In this document: positions 1 to 8,008 of the stretch, one piece after another | Numbering within the stretch: the stretch's first letter is position 1 | How the letters are laid out: the number at the start of each line of letters is the position of its first letter | Source of the DNA: Paraclostridium tenue | GTDB lineage: Bacteria > Bacillota > Clostridia > Peptostreptococcales > Peptostreptococcaceae | Assembly: GCF_039521565.1 (NCBI RefSeq) | Contig: NZ_BAAACP010000020.1 | Span: 1-35,099, forward strand | DNA length: 35,099 nucleotides | Direction of reading: 5' to 3' | The notes under the pieces: generated by a model | Told to the model about the DNA's origin: nothing | Databases searched by the model: none | The model's input: the letters and a program-made list of their open reading frames with translations, nothing else | Translations under genes and position numbers: made by a program

Positions 1-174
1 AATATTCCTTTTCCAAAAGCTTTCACACCTTTTAAAGCTGTTTTACCTATACTAATTGCAAATTTACCTACAGCTTTAGTTACTGTCAATATTCCTTTTC
101 CAAAAGCTTTCACACCTTTTAAAGCTGTTTTACCTATACTAATTGCAAACCTACCTACAGCTTTAGTTGCATTT
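1..174. repeat. 87-bp tandem repeat within the tape measure gene
   Basis: Bases 1-87 and 88-174 are near-identical in-frame copies encoding a 29-residue unit. A further copy is at 35001-35087 (identical to 1-87 because of the contig overlap) and a more diverged one at 34914-35000. On the closed circle there are three consecutive units. Since the unit is shorter than the 99-bp end overlap, assembly could have collapsed or added copies. Confidence 0.9.
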
Positions 175-1946
175 AATATACCTTTTCCAAATTTAACTAA
201 TTTAGTCTCACCATTTCGTGTAGCTTTTATATAATCTTTTATAGCTGTAGTTGATTTTTGCATAAACTTTATATTATTACTCAATCCTTTTGTTAGTTTT
301 GCAAATGCACCTATAGCTAAGTTGGTAGCAATAAATCCAGCTCCTAATCCTACAACTAATGTTTTTTGCCATTTACTCATTCCGCTTATAGCTTTAGTTA
401 TAGAAGATATACCTTTAGCAACTAAAGCTATAAATGGTGATATTACATCTCCAAACCCAATTAATGCATTTTTAGCAGAGTTTAATGCTTTTTTTAGTCC
501 TTGATTTGTTGCTGCATTAACTTTGTTAAAAGCACTCTCAGTAGATCCAGCACTATCTTTCATTTTACCAAGCATATCATTAAATTCTTTTCCTGATTTA
601 GCACTTAATACAAGTGCTGCTTTACCTGCTTCAGCACTACCAAACATATCTGAAAGTGATTTACCACTTTTCTTAGCATCCTTTTCCATTATTGCTAAAA
701 TATCACCCAAAGACTTACCTTTTTTTATAAGTTCTGGAAAGGACTTACCACTAGCTTTTTTCAATGCTTTATTTGCAGCTGTACCACTTTTACCAAGTTC
801 ATTTAACATACTATTCATATATGTTGTTGTTTCAGCCGATTTTATACCTTTTGATGTCATTATCGCATATCCACTAGCTACTTGACTTAAATTTACACCT
901 AAGGATTTAGCTGTAGGTATAACCTTACCCATATCAGCTGATAACTGACCAACTGTAACTTTACCTAAGTTTTGAGTTTGGATAAGTGTATCACTTACTT
1001 TCGTAACATCTTGAGCCTTTAAACCATACGAGTTCATTATTGTAGTTAATATGTCTAATGCTTGTCCTGCTTCTGCAAATCCTGCTTTAGCAAGTTTAGT
1101 TGAATTACTTACAAAGTTAACTGCATCTCCAGTTTTTTGACCTGCTGAAATAGCATCATACACGTTATTAGCTATTTCTTCACTTGATATACCTGTTTGG
1201 TCTGATAAATCTAATATACTTTTTCTTAAACTATTTAAAGGTACTTGAGTGGTATCTGCTATTGTACTTACTTTTGCTATACCATCTTCAAATCCCATAC
1301 TTGCTACTGCTGCTGCAGTTCCTAATCCAGTTATAACTGCACTAGCTGGTTTCATTTTACTTGATATGTTTTCAGCTTTTTGACTAGTCTTTTCAAGTCC
1401 TTCACTAAATTTATCAAGCTTACTTTTTTCTAGCTGTTTATTAACTTCTTCTAATGCTTTTTTATTTTCCATTAATGATTTTTTGCTATTATTTAATTTA
1501 ACTTCTGCATTATCTAATTTTTTAATATTACTATCTATAGCTTTATCATTTTTTTCATATTCTTTTTTTAAATTATCTAATTCTTGCTTTAATTTCTTTG
1601 ATTCTTCACTATTTTTACCCGTTTGACTTACACTTTCTTTATACTTTCTATTTGTTTCTTCTATTTTTATATTTAATCTATCTCTTTCACTTTTTTGTTT
1701 TTCTAAATCTTTATTAAGGTCTTTTAGGTGTTTAGATTGGGCTTCTATCATTCTATTTTGTATATTAATTTTACTTGTAAGTCCTGATTGCTTACTTTTT
1801 AAAGCATCTGTAGTACTTCCAAATAGTTTCGCTTGTGTATTTGCTAAGTTATAGCTACTTTTTACTTTGTTTAATTCTCTAGCCATTTCAGCCATTTGCC
1901 TATTAAACTCAGTACTATTAGCATTTATTTTTACATTAGCAGCCAT
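1..1946 (-). CDS. Tail tape measure protein, N-terminal part (gene crosses the contig join)
   Basis: This is the N-terminal 648 residues of the tail tape measure protein, which sets tail length and occupies the tail lumen. The ATG at 1946 follows a strong AGGAGG site. Residues about 1-190 are a long Lys/Glu-rich coiled coil. A TP901-type tape-measure core follows, with runs such as GLGTAAAVASMGFEDGIAKV and SGISSEEIANNVYDAISAGQ-like helices typical of the family, then hydrophobic segments near residues 530-580. The frame is open to base 1 and, when the circle is closed at 35,000 bp, continues in frame into 34999-33914, giving about 1010 residues. A 29-residue repeat (TKAVGKFAISIGKTALKG core) sits at the join. 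It lies after the chaperone genes and before Dit, the standard siphophage order. The family call is firm; the repeat count is not. Confidence 0.93.
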   Translation of the reverse strand, partial: MAANVKINANSTEFNRQMAEMARELNKVKSSYNLANTQAKLFGSTTDALKSKQSGLTSKINIQNRMIEAQSKHLKDLNKDLEKQKSERDRLNIKIEETNRKYKESVSQTGKNSEESKKLKQELDNLKKEYEKNDKAIDSNIKKLDNAEVKLNNSKKSLMENKKALEEVNKQLEKSKLDKFSEGLEKTSQKAENISSKMKPASAVITGLGTAAAVASMGFEDGIAKVSTIADTTQVPLNSLRKSILDLSDQTGISSEEIANNVYDAISAGQKTGDAVNFVSNSTKLAKAGFAEAGQALDILTTIMNSYGLKAQDVTKVSDTLIQTQNLGKVTVGQLSADMGKVIPTAKSLGVNLSQVASGYAIMTSKGIKSAETTTYMNSMLNELGKSGTAANKALKKASGKSFPELIKKGKSLGDILAIMEKDAKKSGKSLSDMFGSAEAGKAALVLSAKSGKEFNDMLGKMKDSAGSTESAFNKVNAATNQGLKKALNSAKNALIGFGDVISPFIALVAKGISSITKAISGMSKWQKTLVVGLGAGFIATNLAIGAFAKLTKGLSNNIKFMQKSTTAIKDYIKATRNGETKLVKFGKGILNATKAVGRFAISIGKTALKGVKAFGKGILTVTKAVGKFAISIGKTALKGVKAFGKGI

Positions 1947-1965
1947 TTAATTTTTCCTCCTTTCC

Positions 1966-2001
1966 TCAAAAAATAAAAAGATTATGCATCTGCATAATCT
2001 T
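1966..2001 (-). terminator. Hairpin and T-run between GT and tape measure genes
   Basis: A perfect 11-bp inverted repeat (arms 1978-1988 and 1991-2001, two-base loop) is followed on the minus strand by a T-rich run at 1977-1966. The stop codon of the frameshift product lies inside the stem. It looks like an intrinsic terminator that could be partial, lowering tape-measure expression relative to the upstream tail genes. Confidence 0.6.
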
Positions 2002-2524
2002 CATCGTTATTTTCTTCATCTAAATTTTCAGTGTAATACATAAAATAATCTAGCAACTCATTAAGATCCATTTCTAAGCTTTGCTTTAAACTATTACCAA
2101 ATACTCTTTTTGAAATCTTAAATAAGTTATTTAAGATATTTAAATATATATCATATATATCATTTTTTTCTTCTTCGATATCATCATATCCATTTTCTTT
2201 GTCATATTCATCAAATGCACTTTTTTGTTGTTCTACTTTCTCAAAGAAAATATCTCCAATTTTATCATTGATATTTAAAACAACTTTTTTTATTAAATAA
2301 AATATACTTAAAGTTTCATATATCTCTAAGTTATATAAATCTCTTATTTTTACTTTATTATCAAAGAAAGTATGTATTAGCTTATAGATATTATTTAATT
2401 CATCTTTTCCTGAATCTATTAATTTAAATAGTTCTATAGTCTTTTTATATTTATAGCAAGTACATATATTTATATCTAGACAAGAAATAGTTATATTACA
2501 AAAGTCTATTTCTTGTCCTTCATA
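1982..2524 (-). CDS. GT extension of tail assembly chaperone, reached by -1 frameshift
   Basis: An open frame of 180 codons runs from 2524 to the TAA at 1984-1982, in the -1 frame relative to the upstream chaperone gene, with no plausible start codon or ribosome site of its own near its beginning. Read after a -1 shift near the end of the 104-residue G-like protein it gives a G-T fusion of about 279 residues. In siphophages the G and GT products bind the tape measure protein and help assemble the tail tube. The shift must occur between an in-frame TAA of the -1 frame just upstream and the G stop codon, a window of about 30 bases containing CTT-TTT-ATG and AAG-AAA. The extension is acidic, especially its last 20 residues. 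Position and layout are diagnostic; the exact slip site is inferred. Confidence 0.78.
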   Translation of the reverse strand, partial: YEGQEIDFCNITISCLDINICTCYKYKKTIELFKLIDSGKDELNNIYKLIHTFFDNKVKIRDLYNLEIYETLSIFYLIKKVVLNINDKIGDIFFEKVEQQKSAFDEYDKENGYDDIEEEKNDIYDIYLNILNNLFKISKRVFGNSLKQSLEMDLNELLDYFMYYTENLDEENNDEDYADA

Positions 2525-2820
2525 AAAAGTTGATTAGTTTGTTCTATTTTCTTATCAAGCTTTTCAGCTATTTCTATATCTGCTCTCATGAAATTATAAA
2601 TTATTTCAGATACTTCAAAATCTTCTTCTATATCTTCAATTGTAAATTGATTATCAAATATAAAAACTAAAACATCCATCATATCTTCTAAATCTTTATA
2701 CGTATATCCGTCTTGTTGTGAAAGTCTATCTCTTACTTCGGTATATTTTTTATATTTGCTTAATAGCATTTTACCACTATCATATTCTTTCTTTTTTACT
2801 GTTATTTTCATATATTTCAC
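2506..2820 (-). CDS. Tail assembly chaperone, G-like
   Basis: A 104-residue, highly charged, helical protein (MKYMKITVKKKEYDSG start) between the major tail protein and the tape measure gene, exactly where siphophages carry the lambda gpG-type chaperone. Its last codons contain the candidate slippery stretch CTT-TTT-ATG, and the downstream -1 frame is open for 180 codons, so a fraction of ribosomes should make the GT fusion. An internal ATG three codons in is an alternative start. Sequence alone does not place it in a named family; the call rests on size, position and the frameshift geometry. Confidence 0.8.
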   Translation of the reverse strand: MKYMKITVKKKEYDSGKMLLSKYKKYTEVRDRLSQQDGYTYKDLEDMMDVLVFIFDNQFTIEDIEEDFEVSEIIYNFMRADIEIAEKLDKKIEQTNQLFMKDKK

Positions 2821-2840
2821 CTTCTAAATTAATTATTTTT

Positions 2841-2895
2841 TAATAAAAATACAACTCTTTGAAATAAGCTAATCAAAGCCATTTTAAAGAGTTGT
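2841..2895 (-). terminator. Hairpin terminator downstream of major tail protein
   Basis: ACAACTCTTT (2851-2860) pairs with AAAGAGTTGT (2886-2895). On the minus strand the stem is followed by a T-rich tract at 2850-2841. It may reduce read-through from the highly expressed major tail gene into the chaperones. The loop is long (25 bases). Confidence 0.55.
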
Positions 2896-2992
2896 ACCTT
2901 ATAATTGATTAATACATCGAATATAATTTTATATCTTCTTATATTTGATTATACAAAGAGTTTTTTCTTTAACTTAAAAATTTATATACAAT

Positions 2993-3604
2993 TTATACCG
3001 TTTGAGTTGTAACTGGATCTTGAACTTTAGAAAACCAATCTTTTATAGCTTCTTTTGCATCATTATGTTCATCCATTAAGTAACTTTCATCTACTTCAGT
3101 ATTGTAATTATCATCTAATTCCCTTCCATAGAAAGTACCTTTTAATTTAGAAGTTTGTGTTTTTGTTTTATCTCCTTTTGTATCGTATTCTTCACTAAAT
3201 CCTTGATTAAACTTTCCACAATAATACCATACAAACTCATACTTTCCATTTGTTTGTCTTGCTCTCCATCCTATAGCTATTTCTGCTGCTTTATCATTTG
3301 TATTATTTACTAAAAAACCATTTTTATATGTAGCACCTCTTAATAATGCTTTTTGTTCAGGAGATAATTTATTATTTTCTATTTCTATTTCAGCACTTTC
3401 AAAAGTTTCAAATACTTCTTCAACAGTATCATCACTATATGTTTTTTCTACATTATTTTTTATTGTAACTTTAGCTCCTACGGCTCTACCTAATTTTATA
3501 GGTGTAGCTGTTTTATATGATGTAGCTGTATTTTCAGTAACTAAAGCTACATAAATATCTTTACATCCCATTCTACGAGTTTTTACTGCTTTTTCTACTG
3601 TCAT
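2993..3604 (-). CDS. Major tail protein
   Basis: A 203-residue protein that should form the tail tube by stacking of hexameric rings. Its sequence has the pattern of phi13-type major tail proteins: an N-terminal segment with a GRAVGAKV-like strand, a central acidic stretch (ESAEIEIENN), a GATYKNGFLV-like strand, and IGWRARQTNGKYEFVWYYCGKF. It follows the tail terminator gene and precedes the G/GT chaperones, the conserved siphophage order. A good ribosome site (AAAGGAGCTGAAAT) precedes the ATG. Confidence 0.9.
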   Translation of the reverse strand: MTVEKAVKTRRMGCKDIYVALVTENTATSYKTATPIKLGRAVGAKVTIKNNVEKTYSDDTVEEVFETFESAEIEIENNKLSPEQKALLRGATYKNGFLVNNTNDKAAEIAIGWRARQTNGKYEFVWYYCGKFNQGFSEEYDTKGDKTKTQTSKLKGTFYGRELDDNYNTEVDESYLMDEHNDAKEAIKDWFSKVQDPVTTQTV

Positions 3605-3635
3605 TATTTCAGCTCCTTTCTAAAATAAAAAAGAT

Positions 3636-3989
3636 TTACAAATACTCTGTATAAGTAAATCTAATTGCTTTGCGATAAATTTTTGTTTCTTTTTCATAAA
3701 AATTTTGACCAGCATTTTTTATAAAGTCATTTTCTATCATTAATTTTCTAACTTGTTTTTTTAATTTATCTGCTTCTAAACTATCTTTGCTCCATATATC
3801 TACTTGAATATAATGTTCTATGCAACTTGCTTCATCATCTTCATAATCACCATCTTGATCTAAATATTCATGTATAGTTATATGAGTTTTATTTAATTCT
3901 TCATCATACCACCCCTCAAATACTGGAACATTTGTAGGCTCTAAAGTTTGAGCAACAAGTGCTATAATATCAAATTCCTCATTTTCCAC
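3636..3989 (-). CDS. Probable tail terminator/completion protein
   Basis: A 117-residue acidic protein with alternating predicted strands (HYIQVDIWSKDS, KAIRFTYTEYL) and a central helix, the usual look of tail terminator proteins of HK97-like siphophages. It is the fourth small gene between the capsid and the major tail protein (connector, stopper, gp10-like, terminator). It starts just upstream of the major tail gene and four bases after the gp10-like gene. The family is not certain from sequence; position is the main argument. Confidence 0.7.
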   Translation of the reverse strand: MENEEFDIIALVAQTLEPTNVPVFEGWYDEELNKTHITIHEYLDQDGDYEDDEASCIEHYIQVDIWSKDSLEADKLKKQVRKLMIENDFIKNAGQNFYEKETKIYRKAIRFTYTEYL

Positions 3990-3993
3990 TATA

Positions 3994-4434
3994 TCACCCC
4001 TCTAACTTTTTAATTTTTTTTTCATATTCTTTTTTAGCTATATCATCATATTTCTTTTTTAACATTTCATTAACTAAACCAAATGAATGATGTGGAGGCC
4101 TTTGACTTGTGCCCCATTCTTCCATTTTCATATAATAATAAGGGCTGTTATCAGATTTTTCCCATCCTACAACAACATAAGTTCTTCCACCTTTCTTCCT
4201 TAATTTAGGTTTTGGAACATTATCTCGAGCATGACCATTAGGTCTACTTCCTTTTCTACCACTCTTATTATTATCTTCACTTTCATGGATTAATGGCTTA
4301 ACAGTATCATAGGCTAACTCCCCACATTCTTTTAATATCTTTTTATTAATACTTTCAACTTCCGTTTCAGTAGCTAAAGACTCAACTGTTTTTATAAGAT
4401 CATCTAAACCTTCAAATTCCATTTCAATACTCAT
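3994..4434 (-). CDS. HK97 gp10-like neck/tail-component protein
   Basis: A 146-residue protein with an N-terminal helix (MSIEMEFEGLDDLIKTVESL), a basic middle segment rich in Lys/Arg (SGRKGSRPNGHARDNV, PKLRKKGG) and the hallmark strand-turn region ending in YYYMKMEEWGTSQRPPHHSF, followed by a C-terminal helix. The GTSQRPPHHSF stretch is the typical signature of the HK97 gp10 family, required for head-tail joining. It abuts the head-closure gene without a gap. Confidence 0.85.
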   Translation of the reverse strand: MSIEMEFEGLDDLIKTVESLATETEVESINKKILKECGELAYDTVKPLIHESEDNNKSGRKGSRPNGHARDNVPKPKLRKKGGRTYVVVGWEKSDNSPYYYMKMEEWGTSQRPPHHSFGLVNEMLKKKYDDIAKKEYEKKIKKLEG

Positions 4435-4797
4435 TTATAAAACCTCTTTACATTTCAAATGAATGTAGTTCTTTTTATATCCTAAGAAATCAGGATAATA
4501 AATTTTATATTTTTTGTTTTGCCATACTATAATAAAATCTTCTTTATTTCTTAAAGCTTCAAGTTTTTCACAATATCTTATTTCAAATATTGCTGTATTC
4601 TCTAATTTAGCTTCCAAAGCACTATAAAGTTCCTTACCATACAAATCAAGCACATTAGCATAGCAAGGATGAAAGTTTTCTTCTGTTTCTTTAACCCTTC
4701 TACCATTTACAATGGTATCTTTTATTGTCTTTATTTCAATTTTATGTTTAAAGGTTTTTAATAATTCCTTTTGCTTAGTTTTGAAATCATTATACAT
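4435..4797 (-). CDS. Head-tail adaptor / head closure protein
   Basis: A 120-residue, strand-rich protein (NFHPCYANVLDLYGKELYSA, AIFEIRYCEKL, EDFIIVWQNKKYKIYY) matching the pattern of SPP1 gp16-like head-closure proteins, which seal the portal after DNA packaging. It overlaps the upstream connector gene by eight bases, suggesting coupled translation. Confidence 0.78.
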   Translation of the reverse strand: MYNDFKTKQKELLKTFKHKIEIKTIKDTIVNGRRVKETEENFHPCYANVLDLYGKELYSALEAKLENTAIFEIRYCEKLEALRNKEDFIIVWQNKKYKIYYPDFLGYKKNYIHLKCKEVL

Positions 4798-5059
4798 CTT
4801 TTTTCACCACACTCATTATTTGAAGATGTGTTAATTCTTTTTGAAAATTCGTTTCAAAATACTCTACAGCATTATTATAAGAATATCTTCCATATTCTAA
4901 TAATAAGTTTTTAGCAAAGGGGCTGTTATCAAAATCAATTTCAACCCCTGCTATGTAATTTAAATATTCTTTACCTGAACTTAAGCTTCTTTCAAGTTTT
5001 TTATTTGTTTCTTCATCATCCCAAGTAATTTGTAAATTTTGTTTTAATTCATCTAACAT
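4790..5059 (-). CDS. Head-tail connector (gp6/gp15-like)
   Basis: An 89-residue helical protein (MLDELKQNLQITWDDEETNKKLERS) with the usual hydrophobic helix pattern LLLEYGRYSYNNAVEYFETNF of phage gp6-like connectors, which bind the portal ring. Its start overlaps the stop of the capsid gene by one base and its end overlaps the head-closure gene. Confidence 0.82.
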   Translation of the reverse strand: MLDELKQNLQITWDDEETNKKLERSLSSGKEYLNYIAGVEIDFDNSPFAKNLLLEYGRYSYNNAVEYFETNFQKELTHLQIMSVVKKDV

Positions 5060-6207
5060 TATTTACTCTCTGCTGGAACTTCTGCACTTAATTTTGTTAT
5101 GTCAAATACAAGGAATGATTCATTATCTGTAGGCTTCCCTGTAGCATATTGTTTAGATAAATAAGTTCTTTCATCATCTAAAAACTTATATTCATCTGAA
5201 TACTCTATTTTTTGACTTGATCCTATTCCCATAAAGTAATCTTTTCCCATTCCTGCTATAAGTTTTCCTTTTGGAACTGCTACAGATTGTATAATTTCTG
5301 ATGGTATAGGCATAACCCCATGTGCATAAGTACCTTGTGCTGTTAAGAATGTAGTTGCTCCAAACACTTTTTCCCAATAATCTAGAGGGTTAACTAAAAT
5401 TAAAACAGAAGGTACTGCCCTTGTCCCACCTTTTGTTAGTGGAGCCATTACAGTTTTCCCTAAAGTAGTAGGTTTAAAGTCATTTAATTTTATTGCTGCC
5501 TTGTCAGGGTATACTCCTTCAACAACAGAGCCTTTTAAATCTTTTAACATTCCTATAGGTTGGTCTTTTCCAGTTCCTGCGACTATTGCATATTCTAAAG
5601 CCATTGATATAGATTCACTTAATACTGCTCTTACATATCTATCTAACCATTCAGGCCCCAAATCTAACATAGCTTTTGAAACTGGCATATATGCTGTTAA
5701 TTTATACATATCTGTTTTTACCTTATCAAAACCTTCTGAAAGCTCTTTTTTAATTGCATCTGTTAATTTCCCCCACCATGCTGATTCACAATCTGTCTTT
5801 CTTATTACCCATTCAGTAACAGCTGTTGTATTTTGGAACGCAATTCTATGTAAAAGTGGATGCTCTTTTTCTAATTCATCAAATACTCTATCAAATACAG
5901 TCTTTGGTAAAGCTACATCTAGATTAGTAAAAGCTCTTTTTTCTATTACTTGTTCATAATAATTTCTTTCTTCTGTAGTTAAAACATTCATTCCTCTTTC
6001 ATTTAATACATTTCTATCATTAACTTGTGCTCTTATTAATGCTCTTGCTTGTGTTTGTGCTTCTTTTAATATATTATCTTGTATTCCTTCTGCCATTCTA
6101 ACTAAAGCTGCCGATATATCTTCTGAATTATTCTTTTTTAAAGCTTCATCTACTTGTGCTCTTATTTGTCCCATATCTACTGTTTTATCTAAGTTTTTCA
6201 TTCCCAT
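5059..6207 (-). CDS. Major capsid protein, HK97 fold
   Basis: A 382-residue protein of the HK97 phage major capsid family. Residues 1 to about 100 are charged and helical, as in the scaffolding delta domain removed by the prohead protease. The mature part starts near a segment with LPKTVFDRVFDELEKEHPLL and continues through AYMPVSKAMLDLGPEWLDRY and the AGTGKDQPIGML loop typical of the family. The ATG at 6207 is favoured over the next ATG six bases later because of its spacing from a GAGG site. The gene lies 21 bases after the protease. Confidence 0.95.
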   Translation of the reverse strand: MGMKNLDKTVDMGQIRAQVDEALKKNNSEDISAALVRMAEGIQDNILKEAQTQARALIRAQVNDRNVLNERGMNVLTTEERNYYEQVIEKRAFTNLDVALPKTVFDRVFDELEKEHPLLHRIAFQNTTAVTEWVIRKTDCESAWWGKLTDAIKKELSEGFDKVKTDMYKLTAYMPVSKAMLDLGPEWLDRYVRAVLSESISMALEYAIVAGTGKDQPIGMLKDLKGSVVEGVYPDKAAIKLNDFKPTTLGKTVMAPLTKGGTRAVPSVLILVNPLDYWEKVFGATTFLTAQGTYAHGVMPIPSEIIQSVAVPKGKLIAGMGKDYFMGIGSSQKIEYSDEYKFLDDERTYLSKQYATGKPTDNESFLVFDITKLSAEVPAESK

Positions 6208-6228
6208 ATTAATTAATTCCTCACTTTC

Positions 6229-6858
6229 TTATTTAAATGCATTAAAAAATGCTGAAATAATTTCAGCACTTCTATTTTCATTAATTTTATTTTGTTTTTC
6301 TGGACCTTCTAAGTTTTTTTCTTTTTCTCTCATTTCTTTAATTGAAATATTTGATAATTCTTCAGAACGACAACTTATTTCTGTATCTGAATATGCTGGA
6401 ATAGGTGTAGCTGTTATTTCAAATAAATCAACTTCTGTAATATCTCGATAGAAATTCCAATCATCATCCCATCTAGTCTTTTGATTTACTATATTAAATC
6501 CAAAACTACAGCCTTTTACTAATCCTAACCTTACATTTTCTAATAAGTCATTACCATCTGATGTATTAGGAACTTCTAAACTAAATCTTAGACCTTTATT
6601 ATCTTCCTCAAGTTCTAAGTTTGAATTAGTTCTCCCTACAACTTTATTCCAATCATGGTTAATAAGCATAAACTTATCTCTAGTCTTATCATTTAATGTT
6701 TTTAAAAATGCTCCTGGTGAAATCTTTTCATAAAAGCAATCTCCCCATCTATCCTTTAGTTTTGTATATTCATCACTAAATATAGCAGCATAACCTTCTA
6801 TTTTTCTTGTTTCTAAATCAGTACTTCTAAATTGTAGATTTACTGTTCTCTTTTCCAT
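6229..6858 (-). CDS. HK97-family prohead protease
   Basis: A 209-residue serine protease that matures the capsid. Visible family motifs are the N-terminal IEGYAAIFSDEY strand, ISPGAFLKTL, the catalytic His in LINHDW, the catalytic Ser in KGCSFGF and the TATPIPAY strand. A charged C-terminal tail is typical. ATG 6858 is chosen because AGGAGG lies 11 bases upstream; a GTG 12 bases earlier overlaps that site. The start overlaps the end of the portal gene by 32 bases. Confidence 0.92.
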   Translation of the reverse strand: MEKRTVNLQFRSTDLETRKIEGYAAIFSDEYTKLKDRWGDCFYEKISPGAFLKTLNDKTRDKFMLINHDWNKVVGRTNSNLELEEDNKGLRFSLEVPNTSDGNDLLENVRLGLVKGCSFGFNIVNQKTRWDDDWNFYRDITEVDLFEITATPIPAYSDTEISCRSEELSNISIKEMREKEKNLEGPEKQNKINENRSAEIISAFFNAFK

Positions 6859-8008
6859 TTTGTCTTTCACCTCCTTTCAAATCAGGATTAAGTACAGATT
6901 GATAGTTTTTAGTTACATAGTGCTCTTTTGACCAATCTGTATTAATTGGCTCTTTTCCTATCAATTCTAAGTTATCATCAATTGAGTTAACACCTATTCT
7001 AAATAGTAAATCGGCTGCTTTAGATATTTTTGATATATCTACATCTCTAATTCTTTGAGTGTTCATTTTTACATATGTCCTTTCAATAAAATCAGATTTA
7101 CCATATATTTTTCTATTTATTTCAGTTGTAATAAGCTTTGCAATTGGATTTATACAAAACATTAGGAAGTTATCAGTTTGTCCTTCAACTCCTGCTATAT
7201 CTCCCTTTATAACTCCTGCTGGAACATGAAAAGCCGATGCAACAAAGTCTATAATATCGTCTATAACAGCTCTTATATCCCTACTATCCTTAATAGTTCC
7301 TGCATTTTTACTTTCTTCAAACTTATAACTATTACTAAGAGGTAAAACTGCATTTTCAGATTCTAAGTAATTTTTAAAATCTTCTTGCATTAATTTATCA
7401 AAGTTTTCTTTTGCAATCCCTTGAATTGGAGCTTGTCCGTTTATTTGTAATATCCCTTTTCTTCCATTTGATTTTTTATATGAAGATATAGAAACTCCTA
7501 AAAGTTTACTGTAATCACTATATAAGCCATCTATAACTGTTTTTATATTGGCATCATTAAGTTTTAAGTAAATAACATCCGATTCCTCAAATGTATCACT
7601 TAATTGATATCCTCTTACAACTACGTTTTTATATGTATCTTCATAAAACACATATTCCTCATGTTCAAATGAATCAGCTACAAATAACTGGTCATCATGT
7701 TGAATTATCAAACATTCATTATCATAAACTAAGTTTGAAATAACCTGCATCCAAAACTCTGTAGCATTTTGATTCATATTAGGCTCAATATTAAATAAAT
7801 AGTAGTTATTTTTTTTAAGCTTTTTACCTTTTTCAAAAGTTTCAAACTCTGCTAAAATCAAAGCATTTGTAATTATGGATATACAAGTTTGTATAGCAAA
7901 TTCTTTATAAAATATTTCAGCTTGTAAAGAACTTGTACCAGTACCATTCATTTTTGTACTAAATAAATTGCTAAAAAAGTTTCTTATTCCTATTTTAATC
8001 ACCTCCAT
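6827..8008 (-). CDS. Portal protein
   Basis: A portal of the HK97/phi105 type, about 390 residues, forming the dodecameric DNA channel. Support: FFSNLFS start, EIFYKEFAIQTCISIITNALILAEFE, NPNMNQNATEFW-like helix segment, and the C-terminal AFHVPAGVIKG, followed by QTDNFLMFCINPIAKLITTEIN, characteristic of phage portal family proteins. ATG 8008 overlaps the TerL stop (TAATG), but a GGAGGTG site lies just inside this start, so a non-ATG start some bases downstream is possible; the true N-terminus is open. Confidence 0.92.
   Translation of the reverse strand: MEVIKIGIRNFFSNLFSTKMNGTGTSSLQAEIFYKEFAIQTCISIITNALILAEFETFEKGKKLKKNNYYLFNIEPNMNQNATEFWMQVISNLVYDNECLIIQHDDQLFVADSFEHEEYVFYEDTYKNVVVRGYQLSDTFEESDVIYLKLNDANIKTVIDGLYSDYSKLLGVSISSYKKSNGRKGILQINGQAPIQGIAKENFDKLMQEDFKNYLESENAVLPLSNSYKFEESKNAGTIKDSRDIRAVIDDIIDFVASAFHVPAGVIKGDIAGVEGQTDNFLMFCINPIAKLITTEINRKIYGKSDFIERTYVKMNTQRIRDVDISKISKAADLLFRIGVNSIDDNLELIGKEPINTDWSKEHYVTKNYQSVLNPDLKGGERQNGKENSKSTI

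Noticed and set aside
5501..5959. Plus-strand reading frame within the capsid gene
   Set aside because: It is the antisense shadow of the clear HK97 capsid gene, has no ribosome site and no family features. The same holds for plus-strand frames in the tape measure, terminase and Tal genes.
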